64,000 nt of DNA from Flavobacteriaceae bacterium (GCA_021647405.1 JAKIUU010000005.1:1-64000); one strand, 5' to 3'. Counted from the first letter of the stretch, positions 53,279 through 61,745 are shown. Translations and numbers: made by a program. Notes: a model not told the origin generated them from the letters alone.

Positions 53279-53950
53279 TTGGGTAGTAAAAATAAATTAA
53301 AACGATTTCGTGAAAACGAAACTTTTTCTAATGTCATACAACCTTCACGTAAATCGGTTACTGAAGGTTTTGATTTTTTAGGACGTTGGCATACATTTTT
53401 TGGTAATAATAATCCCATTACTTTAGAGCTGGGTTGTGGTAAAGGTGAATATTCAATTGCGCTTGCCAAACGTTATCCCAACAGAAATTTTATTGGTGTT
53501 GATATAAAAGGCGCCCGTTTTTGGCGTGGTGCTAAAACAGCCTTAGAAGAAAAAATACCCAATGTTGCTTTTTTGCGTACACAAATAGAATTGATAGATT
53601 TGTGTTTTTCAGAAAATGAGGTTGGCGAAATTTGGATTACTTTTCCAGACCCACAAATAAAATTTAAACGTACAAAACACCGTTTGACAAACCCTAATTT
53701 TTTAATGAAATACCACAAAATATTGGAAGAAAAAGGGGTTATACATCTTAAAACAGATTCTGAGTTTTTATTTGGATATACATTGGGTTTAATAGAAAAT
53801 CAACAACACGAATTACTATATGCCCATAACGATATATACAAAAATTTTCAGGCGCCAACAGAGGCAACATTAATACAGACCTTTTACGAAAAGCAATTTT
53901 TAGATTTGAAGAAACCCATTACTTATTTAAAATTTAAACCAAAATTCTAG
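53279..53950 (+). CDS. trmB: tRNA (guanine-N7-)-methyltransferase
   Basis: A 223-residue SAM-dependent enzyme methylating G46 of tRNA. The start appears to be TTG at 53279: translation gives MGSKNKLKRFRENETF, the usual flavobacterial TrmB N-terminus, and no ATG or GTG lies nearby in frame. Motifs are the SAM-binding LELGCGKGEYSIALA, IGVDIKGARFWRGAK and ITFPDPQIKFKRTKHRL. The gene follows DUF6341 by 24 bases and is followed within three bases by a LysE-type transporter. Confidence 0.94.
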   Translation: MGSKNKLKRFRENETFSNVIQPSRKSVTEGFDFLGRWHTFFGNNNPITLELGCGKGEYSIALAKRYPNRNFIGVDIKGARFWRGAKTALEEKIPNVAFLRTQIELIDLCFSENEVGEIWITFPDPQIKFKRTKHRLTNPNFLMKYHKILEEKGVIHLKTDSEFLFGYTLGLIENQQHELLYAHNDIYKNFQAPTEATLIQTFYEKQFLDLKKPITYLKFKPKF

Positions 53951-53952
53951 AT

Positions 53953-54570
53953 ATGATGCTTGTTCTTACTTTTATTCTAGGTCTTATAGCGGCTTTTATA
54001 GGGTTGATTCCACCGAGCATGTTAAACATGACTGCTATAAAAATTAGCACTACAAAAGGGAAAAGTAAGGCTGTAAATTATGCCATTGGCGTTTCGGCAA
54101 CTGTTTTAATTCAAGCAACTTTAGCACTGTTAATCACCAAATTATTAGAAGAAAACGATCACTTATTGGTTTATGTAAACGAGGTGGCATCGTTCATTTT
54201 TATAATGCTTTCTGTGTATTTTTTTAGAAAAGGATTCTCTGAGCGGAAAGCCAATTATACCAATAAACAGAAAATTAAAAGCAATTTTATAACGGGACTG
54301 CTACTGTCCTTTTTAAACATGTTTGCCATACCTTATTACTGTGGCGTGGGCTCAGCATTGGTCATGTCGGGATATTTGTTATTTGACAAATTATCTATTT
54401 TGTTCTTTGTAACAGGAGCTGCATTGGGAACTTTCTTAATTCTATATATGTATATTTATACAGCTCAAAAAGTTTTAAATAAATTACAAGGATTCACCAA
54501 AAACATTAATTTTATTTTGAGCGCTATAACGGGTTTATTAGGTATAATCACCTTGATAAAGTTATTTTAA
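53953..54570 (+). CDS. LysE-family amino acid/metabolite exporter
   Basis: A 205-residue inner-membrane protein with about six hydrophobic helices and the LysE/RhtB layout (FILGLIAAFIGLIPPSMLNM, then KISTTKGKSKAVNYAIGVS). Two adjacent ATG codons (53953, 53956) are possible. It is packed between trmB and the alkyltransferase-like gene (one-base gap). The substrate is unknown. Confidence 0.82.
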   Translation: MMLVLTFILGLIAAFIGLIPPSMLNMTAIKISTTKGKSKAVNYAIGVSATVLIQATLALLITKLLEENDHLLVYVNEVASFIFIMLSVYFFRKGFSERKANYTNKQKIKSNFITGLLLSFLNMFAIPYYCGVGSALVMSGYLLFDKLSILFFVTGAALGTFLILYMYIYTAQKVLNKLQGFTKNINFILSAITGLLGIITLIKLF

Positions 54571-54571
54571 A

Positions 54572-54910
54572 ATGGAAAGAAAAACAGGAAGCAGCAACTT
54601 TTTCACTAAAGTTTACGAGGTTGCCAAACGGATACCTTTCGGAAAAGTAACATCTTATGGCGCTATTGCAAAACACTTAGGTGCAGAACGTTCTGCAAGA
54701 ATGGTAGGATGGGCCATGAATGCGGCTCATAATATTGATGATGTTCCAGCACACAGGGTTGTAAATAGAAATGGATTACTTACAGGAAAATCTCATTTTG
54801 ATGGTACAAACCTAATGCAGCAACTGTTGGAAAATGAAGGCGTAGAAATTAAAAATTATCAGATAGTTGATCTAGAAAAATATTTTTGGAATCCCCAAGA
54901 CAATTTTTAA
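54572..54910 (+). CDS. Alkyltransferase-like protein (MGMT fold, catalytic Cys replaced by Ala)
   Basis: A 112-residue protein equal to the DNA-binding domain of O6-alkylguanine-DNA alkyltransferases, with RIPFGKVTSYGAIAKHLG and the helix-turn-helix ARMVGWAMNAAH. In MGMT the active site is PCHRV; here it reads VPAHRVVNRNGLLTG, with Ala in place of the methyl-accepting Cys. It therefore cannot transfer alkyl groups. It resembles ATL proteins, which bind O6-alkylguanine lesions and hand them to nucleotide excision repair. ATL proteins usually have Trp at this site, so Ala is a variant. The length fits the ATL class. Confidence 0.9.
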   Translation: MERKTGSSNFFTKVYEVAKRIPFGKVTSYGAIAKHLGAERSARMVGWAMNAAHNIDDVPAHRVVNRNGLLTGKSHFDGTNLMQQLLENEGVEIKNYQIVDLEKYFWNPQDNF

Positions 54911-54930
54911 TTTACTAATTATTATTTTTT

Positions 54931-54938
54931 TACATTTG
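54931..54938 (+). promoter_or_regulatory. -7 box directly before the THC0290_0291-family gene
   Basis: TACATTTG is an exact TAnnTTTG match ending six bases before the ATG at 54945. Initiation at the usual distance would give a leaderless or nearly leaderless mRNA. Confidence 0.4.
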
Positions 54939-54944
54939 TTTTCT

Positions 54945-55733
54945 ATGACAAACCCTGTAAAATTAAAGTTTTTATTAAGTTTTACCTTACTGTCTTTCGT
55001 GTTTACAAGTGCACAAACCCGATTCACACACGAAGTGGGTATTATTTTAGGGACGGGCTCTATGCAAACAGATTATGGGGCACGAAATCAATTTCAAAGT
55101 ACCTTTGGCAATTTTGGATTTGCCATAGGTGCTGTTCATTATCTCAGTTTTTTTAAGAGTAATTGGGAACGCCCATATTTTGCAGATCATTTTAAAATAC
55201 GAACTGAGTTGTCATATATGACCAATAAATTCAAGCATCATGGCAGATGGGTTGAAAACAAACCCCCAGACAATCCATTAAGAGCGATGCATGGTGGCAA
55301 TAGAATGTTTAATATAGGGGCGCAGTTAGAATACTATTTTGACAGTTTTTATGAAGGCGAAATGAATTTATTTACCAATGACGAAAGCAATTTCAACCCT
55401 TATCTAAGTGTTGGATTTCAATTCAATTTTTTTAAGCCCTACGTTATTTCAGATTTAGGAGATTGGCACCAAGATATTACTTTGCTGCCAGAAAAATGGC
55501 AACTTCCAGGGGCTGTTTTTGAAGGCAGAGGAACTACATATTCTTTTATTATTGGCGGCGGGACGCGTTATAGAGTTAATGAAGATTGGGAAATTGTTGG
55601 CGATTTGCGTTTCCAACATTTTTTTTCAAATAAAGTAGATGGTCTCAATGCGCCTGTTGCCGAAAATAAAAACCGTGAGTGGTTGGTTTTTTTCAATGTA
55701 GGACTTGTTTATCATTTACCTTATAGATTTTAG
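54945..55733 (+). CDS. THC0290_0291-family outer-membrane beta-barrel-like protein
   Basis: The ATG at 54945 gives a clear signal peptide (MTNPVKLKFLLSFTLLSFVFTSAQ); an earlier in-frame TTG at 54936 overlaps the promoter box. The 262-residue product has alternating beta-strand pattern and aromatic-rich strands (GIILGTGSMQTDYGARNQFQ, PYLSVGFQFNFF, SFIIGGGTRYRV) ending YHLPYRF with a terminal Phe, as in outer-membrane barrels. It matches the flavobacterial THC0290_0291 family as I recall it. Function unknown. Its stop overlaps that of the convergent PLP enzyme. Confidence 0.8.
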   Translation: MTNPVKLKFLLSFTLLSFVFTSAQTRFTHEVGIILGTGSMQTDYGARNQFQSTFGNFGFAIGAVHYLSFFKSNWERPYFADHFKIRTELSYMTNKFKHHGRWVENKPPDNPLRAMHGGNRMFNIGAQLEYYFDSFYEGEMNLFTNDESNFNPYLSVGFQFNFFKPYVISDLGDWHQDITLLPEKWQLPGAVFEGRGTTYSFIIGGGTRYRVNEDWEIVGDLRFQHFFSNKVDGLNAPVAENKNREWLVFFNVGLVYHLPYRF

Positions 55734-56884
55734 ATTTTTGCCAAAGCCTGCTCTAAATCGGCAATTAAGTCAGCAATATCTTCTATTCCTACGCTTAAGC
55801 GGATAAGCGAATCGACCACACCTGTTTTTTCGCGTTCCTCTTTTGGTATGGAGGCATGCGTCATACTGGCCGGATGACCCGATAAAGATTCTACACCCCC
55901 TAAAGATTCAGCCAAGGTAAATACTTTTAAATTTTCTACCATAGAAATGGCGGCTTTGTAATTGTTGCCTTTTGTGGTAAACGACAGCATCCCACCAAAG
56001 TCGCGCATTTGTTTTTTGGCTATTTCGTGGTTGGGATGTGATTCAAATCCAGGCCAATACACATTTTCAATTTTTGAATGGGCTTGTAAAAATTCGGCCA
56101 CAGCCCTGCCATTTTCGCAGTGGCGTTGCATGCGTACATGCAATGTTTTGATGCCGCGTAAAACTAAAAAACTATCCATAGGTCCACAAACAGCCCCGCT
56201 TGCATTTTGGATAAAATACAGTTTATCGGCCAAATCTTTATCATTTACAATAAGCGCTCCCATAACCACATCGCTATGGCCACCCAAATATTTGGTTGCA
56301 GAATGCATGACCAAATCGGCACCCAAATCAAGGGGATTTTGCAAATAAGGTGTTGCAAAAGTATTGTCAACACCAAATAGAATGCCCTGTTTTTTAGCCA
56401 CATCGGCCAAAGCCTTAATATCAATAATATTAAGCATGGGATTTGTAGGCGTTTCGGCCCAAATAAGCTTGGTATTGGTGTTAATTTTGGCCTCTACAGA
56501 GGCAATATTGTCCATCCCAACAAAATGGAATACAATATTGTACTGTTCGAATATTTTTGTAAAAATTCTAAATGTGCCACCGTATAAATCGTTGGTAGAA
56601 ATAACCTCATCGCCTGGTTTTAACATTTTTATAATGGCATCAATAGCTGCCAATCCTGAGCCAAAAGCCAAGCCAAATTTCCCATTCTCTATACTTGCTA
56701 AGGCGTTTTCTAAAGCTGTTCGGGTTGGGTTGCCCGTTCTAGAATATTCGTATCCTTTGTGCCCACCTGGGGTTGTTTGCGCATAGGTTGATGTTTGGTA
56801 TATGGGTGGCATAACTGCGCCTGTGCTGGGATCGTGTTGTTGACCACCGTGAATGGCTTTTGTATTGAATTTCATTTTTTTCAT
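55730..56884 (-). CDS. Cystathionine gamma-synthase/gamma-lyase family PLP enzyme
   Basis: A 384-residue Cys/Met-metabolism enzyme. Signs are TKAIHGGQQHDPSTGAVMPPIY, YEYSRTGNPTRTALE, the PLP-lysine motif MHSATKYLGGHSDVVMG and the C-terminal LAESLGGVESLSGHPASMTHA. It acts in transsulfuration, making or splitting cystathionine. The two activities cannot be separated by sequence inspection alone. An ATG at 56875 (MKFNTKAIHGG) is an equally good start. It lies 131 bases downstream of the Na+/H+ antiporter gene. Confidence 0.93.
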   Translation of the reverse strand: MKKMKFNTKAIHGGQQHDPSTGAVMPPIYQTSTYAQTTPGGHKGYEYSRTGNPTRTALENALASIENGKFGLAFGSGLAAIDAIIKMLKPGDEVISTNDLYGGTFRIFTKIFEQYNIVFHFVGMDNIASVEAKINTNTKLIWAETPTNPMLNIIDIKALADVAKKQGILFGVDNTFATPYLQNPLDLGADLVMHSATKYLGGHSDVVMGALIVNDKDLADKLYFIQNASGAVCGPMDSFLVLRGIKTLHVRMQRHCENGRAVAEFLQAHSKIENVYWPGFESHPNHEIAKKQMRDFGGMLSFTTKGNNYKAAISMVENLKVFTLAESLGGVESLSGHPASMTHASIPKEEREKTGVVDSLIRLSVGIEDIADLIADLEQALAKI

Positions 56885-57015
56885 TTTTTTTAGAAACTTT
56901 TATAATTAACTGATTTACTTTAGCTTTTCTACAAGCAATTGGTGTCAATCATAAAAATCAGCGTTATCTGTGTTCTATTGGAACTAGAATTTTGGCAAAT
57001 GTCGTCAGTTAGGTT

Positions 57016-58251
57016 TTATTTAACAAGTTTTTTAACAAGTTTCCCCAAACTTAAACCTTGTACTATTATAGAGAAAACAACAACCATATAGGTTATAACC
57101 AAAAATAAATCGCGGTGCATTGCCGTGGTTAAACTCAAGGCTAAGGCAATAGAAATACCACCGCGTAAACCGCCCCAAGTCATCATTAAATTGGTATGGG
57201 GCACAAAATCTAATTTTTTGGCAAAGAATTTTATTGGAAAATGTAAAGACATAAAACGTGCTACCAATAATAAGGGAATGGCAATAATACCCGCAATAAT
57301 GTATTGCTTGTTAAAGGTTAGTACCAACATTTCCATGCCTATTAAAACAAAGAGAACGGTGTTTAGCAAGATGTCTAGCAACTCCCAAAATTTATCTACA
57401 TAAGTTTCTGTTGTTTTACTCATGGCGGTTTCTCTTACGGTATCATTTCCTACAAATAAACCGGCTGTTACCATGGCTAAGGGGGCAGATACATGGAGGT
57501 ATTGTGCCAAAATAGTACCGCCCATTACCGTGGCTATAGTAATAATAACCTCGGTATCGTAATCGTCAATAGATTTAAGCATTCTAAAAGTGAGCCATCC
57601 TAAGATAAGCCCTAAAGAAATGCCACCAATAACTTCTACCAAAAAGAGCTCGGCTACATGCCCAAAAGTGACTTCAGTACCGCCTTTTGCCAATTGATAA
57701 ATGGTAAGAAAAATAACCACACCCACACCGTCGTTAAACAAAGACTCGCCAACAATTTTTGTTTCCAATTTTTTGGGTGCTCCCACCTGTTTTAGAATCC
57801 CTAAAACGGCAATGGGATCTGTAGGTGATATCAAGGCACCAAATAACAGACAATGTATAAAAGCCACATCGAGACCCAAAAGTTTAAAGAGGTAAAAACT
57901 CAAAGCGCCCACGATAAAAGTTGAGCTTATGGTGCCCAAGCTGGCAAATACCAAAATGGGATAACGCTGTACCTTTAATTGGGCAAAATTGGTGTGTAAA
58001 GCCCCTGCAAAGAGTAAAAAACTCAGCATGACATCCAGTAAAACCGATTGAAAATCAATCTGAGCCAACAAATGTTTTTCGTGCTCTAAGAGCGTATTGT
58101 CAAAATAACTACTGGCCAAAACTAAAAGTGTTACCACAATGGTAATGAGCATTAAACCAATAGTATTGGGTAATTTAAGGAAGCGTGTATTTATATAGCC
58201 AAACAAAGCGGCTATAACAACTAAAACAGCAATAATTGTAAACACGTCCAT
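57016..58251 (-). CDS. Na+/H+ antiporter, CPA1 family
   Basis: A 411-residue inner-membrane protein with about 12 helices. The transport-site motifs of the CPA1 group are visible: SPTDPIAVLGILKQ, then IVGESLFNDGVGVVIFL with the Asn-Asp pair, and later TWGGLRGGISIALALS. It would exchange cytoplasmic Na+ (or K+) for H+. The gene starts two bases after the DinB stop. With nqrF at the right edge it fits a sodium-rich habitat. Confidence 0.92.
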   Translation of the reverse strand: MDVFTIIAVLVVIAALFGYINTRFLKLPNTIGLMLITIVVTLLVLASSYFDNTLLEHEKHLLAQIDFQSVLLDVMLSFLLFAGALHTNFAQLKVQRYPILVFASLGTISSTFIVGALSFYLFKLLGLDVAFIHCLLFGALISPTDPIAVLGILKQVGAPKKLETKIVGESLFNDGVGVVIFLTIYQLAKGGTEVTFGHVAELFLVEVIGGISLGLILGWLTFRMLKSIDDYDTEVIITIATVMGGTILAQYLHVSAPLAMVTAGLFVGNDTVRETAMSKTTETYVDKFWELLDILLNTVLFVLIGMEMLVLTFNKQYIIAGIIAIPLLLVARFMSLHFPIKFFAKKLDFVPHTNLMMTWGGLRGGISIALALSLTTAMHRDLFLVITYMVVVFSIIVQGLSLGKLVKKLVK

Positions 58252-58253
58252 TA

Positions 58254-58709
58254 CTAAACTAATTTTTTAAGCGCCATAATAATACCTACATGCATGCCTT
58301 CGTGATAATTGCTAAAAGCAATGGCATCTTTTACATTATTTATGGTATAACCCAAGCTTGTAGGATACACGTTAAAGGTTTTAAAAGAACCCCTGTTAAA
58401 CAAATCTTTTGTTGTTTCTACAGCGCTGTGCATTTGCGATTTTAGGTTTTCAATTTCGGCCAAAGTATAATCTGTTCTGGGTACAGAACCTTTCCCAAAG
58501 GCTTTAATAATTGTTTTATCTACAACACAAGCCACATCTGAAAGCTTATGAACGAGTAACTGTTGTGTTACGAGAATATGACCCAAATTCCATGCAATAT
58601 TGTTATTAAATCCTTTTGGGATATTGTTATACTGTACCTCAGTTAGATTTTTAGTTAGACCTAACAGTACATTGCGACTTAGTTTTGCAATTTCAAATTG
58701 GTGTGTCAT
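58254..58709 (-). CDS. DinB-family protein
   Basis: A 151-residue four-helix-bundle protein of the DinB/YfiT superfamily. The three likely metal-binding histidines are seen in NIAWNLGHILVTQQLL and NYHEGMHVGIIMAL. DinB proteins are metal-dependent, often thiol-linked transferases, but the function of most members is unknown. It is first in a two-gene run with the Na+/H+ antiporter and divergent from the ArsC-like gene. Confidence 0.85.
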   Translation of the reverse strand: MTHQFEIAKLSRNVLLGLTKNLTEVQYNNIPKGFNNNIAWNLGHILVTQQLLVHKLSDVACVVDKTIIKAFGKGSVPRTDYTLAEIENLKSQMHSAVETTKDLFNRGSFKTFNVYPTSLGYTINNVKDAIAFSNYHEGMHVGIIMALKKLV

Positions 58710-58720
58710 ATTTTTTGAAT

Positions 58721-58746
58721 TTTGCCTAAAAATAGCGTTATTTTTG
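58721..58746 (+). promoter_or_regulatory. Promoter of the ArsC-like gene
   Basis: TTTG at 58721-58724 and the exact -7 box TATTTTTG at 58739-58746 have a suitable spacing. The ATG at 58764 is 17 bases downstream of the box. This supports the short form of the protein over a frame opening at 58722. Confidence 0.65.
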
Positions 58747-58763
58747 ATGCTGAAACTTCTATT

Positions 58764-59114
58764 ATGAAAAAAATATACTTTTTAAAAACCTGTGATACCT
58801 GTTTGCGTATTTTAAAACAATTAGATACTTCTGATTTTATCTTACAAGATATTAAATCGGCGCCTATTACCGCAACGCAACTAGAAGAAATGTACCAAAG
58901 ATCTAAAAGTTATGAAGCTTTGTTTAGCCGCCGTGCCAAAAAGTTCGGCCAAATGGATTTAAAAAATCAGAGATTAAGCGAAACCGATTACAAACAACTT
59001 ATTTTAGAACACTATACTTTTTTAAAACGCCCCGTTGTACTTGAGGGCGATAAAATATTTATAGGAAGTAGTAAAAAAACGGTTGCCATTTTGGTTGAGA
59101 ATTATGGAAAATGA
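58764..59114 (+). CDS. ArsC/Spx-family glutaredoxin-like protein
   Basis: A 116-residue protein beginning MKKIYFLKTCDTCLRIL, a thioredoxin-fold opening with CxxC (Cys10, Cys13). It continues with the ArsC-family pattern ILQDIKSAPITATQLEEMY and the cis-Pro segment FLKRPVVLEGDKIFIG. Arsenate reductases have one catalytic Cys and a conserved Arg set; here the CxxC resembles Spx/YffB-like members. Arsenate reduction is therefore not certain and a redox or regulatory role is possible. It is transcribed alone. Confidence 0.85.
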   Translation: MKKIYFLKTCDTCLRILKQLDTSDFILQDIKSAPITATQLEEMYQRSKSYEALFSRRAKKFGQMDLKNQRLSETDYKQLILEHYTFLKRPVVLEGDKIFIGSSKKTVAILVENYGK

Positions 59115-59227
59115 TTTATTGATTTAAAAGTGATAATTGCGGTATGCGTTCACAAATTGCCTGTTTAAAAATAGCTTTATAGATAAAATACAGATACTAT
59201 TTGTATGAAATTATATTCAATTCAACA

Positions 59228-59260
59228 AGACCTCCTAGGTTTTTAAAACCTAGGAGGTCT
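59228..59260. repeat. Perfect 16-bp palindrome, REP-like or bidirectional terminator
   Basis: Arms AGACCTCCTAGGTTTT (59228-59243) and AAAACCTAGGAGGTCT (59245-59260) are perfect complements around a single T. It lies between the ends of the convergent ArsC-like and DUF3089 genes (59114 and 59281). Similar GACCTC...GAGGTC palindromes are, as I recall, dispersed in Bacteroidetes genomes. It probably terminates transcription from both sides. Confidence 0.75.
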
Positions 59261-59280
59261 GTATAATTTAAAGCTTTATA

Positions 59281-60306
59281 TTAGTGTAATTTTAAAAAAG
59301 AATCCACCCGTAAAACGGCATTTTCGCGTACATCTTCCCAAAACAGATTGATATCGCCTGTGTGGTAGCGTTTTTTGTTTAGGGCAAATAGTCGGTATGG
59401 AAAGTGCGGTAAACTTGTCCACAAAATACCATCTTTAACATAAACCCGTAGTGCCTGTGTGTACAATTTGTCATTGTTAAATAAAAAGCCTTTATGGGCT
59501 GCGCGCAAAGACGTTGTGGCAGCATCCCAAGTAATGGGATTGGAAACCGCAGCACCCTCAAACCATTTAGAAAAAGTTTTGGGATAATAGTTCTTTTTAT
59601 AGGTATTCCATGCTACAAAGCCGCCTGTTTGGGTGGGTTTTGTCATAAAAGGAATCGTTTTAAAGACATCTTTTTTAATGGCAATACCTGGAATATAAGC
59701 GGCAATCAATTGTTTTTGTAAAGGTTTACCATCTACAAATTCTTTCAATAATTTTATGGCATGTGTGGTGCCTTGACTGTGTGAAGCAATAATAAAAGGG
59801 CGGCCATTATTATAATTTTTTAGGTAGTATTGAAAAGCAGCTTTAACATCGGCGTAAGCCAAATCTAAAGCTTCTTTACCACCATTTAGGAATTGATTAT
59901 AAGAGCGAATATGAGCCTGCCTATAATAGGGTACATACAATTTACCTGCATTTAAAAAGGCCGAAGCTTGAAAATAAACCGCCGTGTTTAACACCTTATT
60001 TTGCTGTGCCTTATCGGATATGGGTACATTCCACCGCAGATCTTTTTTATCGAGATTTAATGTGGGGTATATGTAAAAAATATCGGCTTTTAAGTTGGTG
60101 GTGTTGGTTTGCCATTTTTTTAAATCTTCGGGATAGGTGTTGGGTAAAACGGCCCACGATGTTGCGTTGTTGTAGTTTGGTGCTACAGGTGGTTTTTGCG
60201 AAGAAAAAACAGGAATTTCAACACTTTTACAACTGCCCAAACCAATAAGTAAAGTAAGTATTAACAGGTTTTTAAAACCGTCAAAAAGTTTTTTTAACCG
60301 ATTCAT
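59281..60306 (-). CDS. DUF3089-family lipoprotein, alpha/beta-hydrolase-like
   Basis: A 341-residue lipoprotein with lipobox IGLGSC (Cys26). The DUF3089 pattern is clear: ADIFYIYPTL, VYFQASAFLNAGKLYVPYYRQAH, the nucleophile-elbow-like ASHSQGTTHAIKLL and LIAAYIPGI. These proteins look like lipases or esterases, with Ser in SHSQG as likely nucleophile, but no substrate is established. The gene overlaps the end of the upstream DUF4254 gene by four bases. Confidence 0.86.
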   Translation of the reverse strand: MNRLKKLFDGFKNLLILTLLIGLGSCKSVEIPVFSSQKPPVAPNYNNATSWAVLPNTYPEDLKKWQTNTTNLKADIFYIYPTLNLDKKDLRWNVPISDKAQQNKVLNTAVYFQASAFLNAGKLYVPYYRQAHIRSYNQFLNGGKEALDLAYADVKAAFQYYLKNYNNGRPFIIASHSQGTTHAIKLLKEFVDGKPLQKQLIAAYIPGIAIKKDVFKTIPFMTKPTQTGGFVAWNTYKKNYYPKTFSKWFEGAAVSNPITWDAATTSLRAAHKGFLFNNDKLYTQALRVYVKDGILWTSLPHFPYRLFALNKKRYHTGDINLFWEDVRENAVLRVDSFLKLH

Positions 60307-60905
60307 TTCTTTTTGTAAAGCATGGGATTCAAATCGTCATCATTGTACATTTTCATCTGTTTATAGACTTTTACATATTTTTCGCCAGAAGCAAAATCGT
60401 TTAATAAATCGTCAATAGCAGTTGATAAATCGACACGTTGTTCTAATAAAACATTTAGCTTTTTTTGACAAGTATCTCTGTGTTCTTGAGTGGCAGATAA
60501 ACGGGTGGCTTCTTCGTTCATATGGTAAATTTTTAAAGCCAAAATAGAGAGTCTGTCAATGGCCCAAGCTGGTGTTTCAGAATTTATTTTAGCGCCTTTT
60601 TTAATTTTTACATCTTTAAATTTATTTAAAAAATAGCTGTCAATAAACTCAACCATATCGGTTCTGTCTTGATTTGAAGCGTCAATTTTACGTTTTAAAG
60701 TTAGGGCTTCTGTAGGATTGATATCTGGCAAACGGATAATATCTTCGTAATGCCATTGTACGGTGTCTATCCAACTTTTTCTATACAACAAATGCTCAAA
60801 ACTATTTTTGTTAAACGGATTTTCAAAGGGTTGATCTACGTTGTCAACTATGTGATATTTATCAATTAATGTGTCAAATAGGTGGTTGTATTGTGCTGCT
60901 TTCAT
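60303..60905 (-). CDS. DUF4254-family protein
   Basis: A 200-residue, charged, largely helical soluble protein with the DUF4254 pattern: FEHLLYRKSWIDTVQWHYEDIIR, then IDASNQDRTDMVEFID and RLSILALKIYHMNEEATR. Members often accompany GT9 genes in Bacteroidetes; here the GT9 gene is 10 kb away. Function unknown. It is coupled by ATGA overlap to the DUF3089 gene. Confidence 0.85.
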   Translation of the reverse strand: MKAAQYNHLFDTLIDKYHIVDNVDQPFENPFNKNSFEHLLYRKSWIDTVQWHYEDIIRLPDINPTEALTLKRKIDASNQDRTDMVEFIDSYFLNKFKDVKIKKGAKINSETPAWAIDRLSILALKIYHMNEEATRLSATQEHRDTCQKKLNVLLEQRVDLSTAIDDLLNDFASGEKYVKVYKQMKMYNDDDLNPMLYKKK

Positions 60906-60967
60906 AAGGGTTGTTCTAAAATTGAGATGCTTAAAATAGGGTTCAAAAATAAGAATTTAAAATGAGA

Positions 60968-61669
60968 TTATGAGGTAAAATTTCGCTCAATAAGCCATAA
61001 AAAACGCTCTTCGTAAGTCTCTTTTTTTTGCCAAGAATAGTCGGGTTTTACTTGGTTTAAAATAAAATTTTTGGCGGCTTGTTCGGTTTCAAAAGTATTT
61101 AATTGCGACAATACACGGTTAAAATCTTCTTGGCTGTCTTCAAATAGGTGTTTAACCAAGGCAATGCGGTCATTTAAGTCTATCGAAAATCCTTTTTGAA
61201 GGCTGTCATTTAAAGAAACTTTGGGCTTAGATTGTAAGTTTAAGGTTTCTTTACTTGTTTCTTCGCCAACAGCTAAATCGCTTTTTAAAGCCTGCTTTTC
61301 CTCTTGTTTGGCGGCTTCTATTTTTTCTTTTAAGGTAGCAGGGGGGGGTGTTACTTGGGCTTCTATTTTTATTTCGGGCACCTCCGAAGCTTCTTTTTTT
61401 ATAAAAATATCTTCCAAATCGGGTGTAACACCTATTTCATCCTCAATAGAAAAAAGTGTTTCCTCTTTTGGTATTGGCGGTTCGATTTGATCTGAGGTCT
61501 TACAGCTCTCTTTTTCAGGAGTTTTCTCTAGTTTTAAATATTCTAAGACACACAACTGGTCATAGATTAATTGGGTGTTTTTTTTGAGTAAATCAATATC
61601 TGTATGCTTATTTAAAGCCAAAATGGTACGCGCTAGTGCCATTAGGTCGGCTTCTACTTTTTTGTGCAT
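60968..61669 (-). CDS. Conserved flavobacterial hypothetical protein
   Basis: A 233-residue acidic protein. The N-terminal helix pair (about 1-60) is followed by a low-complexity Glu/Lys/Pro linker (about 60-155). A conserved-looking C-terminal part (about 160-233) starts FSIDLNDRIALVKHLFEDSQ and includes NRVLSQLNTFETEQAAKNFI and KPDYSW. I recall similar C-terminal segments in flavobacteria but no defined function. There is no signal peptide. It is divergent from tdk. Confidence 0.7.
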   Translation of the reverse strand: MHKKVEADLMALARTILALNKHTDIDLLKKNTQLIYDQLCVLEYLKLEKTPEKESCKTSDQIEPPIPKEETLFSIEDEIGVTPDLEDIFIKKEASEVPEIKIEAQVTPPPATLKEKIEAAKQEEKQALKSDLAVGEETSKETLNLQSKPKVSLNDSLQKGFSIDLNDRIALVKHLFEDSQEDFNRVLSQLNTFETEQAAKNFILNQVKPDYSWQKKETYEERFLWLIERNFTS

Positions 61670-61709
61670 AAGTTGTCTGTTTTAATTCAATTTTAAGTGC
61701 GATTTTTAA

Positions 61710-61745
61710 TAACTTTGTAGCAATGTCATGACTATTTTATGACAT
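61710..61745 (+). promoter_or_regulatory. tdk promoter with adjacent inverted repeat
   Basis: TAACTTTG (61710-61717) is an exact -7 box. ATGTCAT (61723-61729) and ATGACAT (61739-61745), perfect 7-bp arms with a 9-base spacer, begin at the expected transcription start. The repeat could be an operator or a leader hairpin of the tdk-alr message. Confidence 0.55.

Noticed and set aside
56885..57015. Possible decayed repeat (ATCAGCGTTATCTGTGTTCTA) between PLP enzyme and antiporter gene
   Set aside because: It resembles short intergenic sequences I recall from related genomes, but nothing in this window supports a repeat.
58722..58763. Extended N-terminus of the ArsC-like protein
   Set aside because: The extension overlaps a good -33/-7 promoter, and the family opening begins at 58764.
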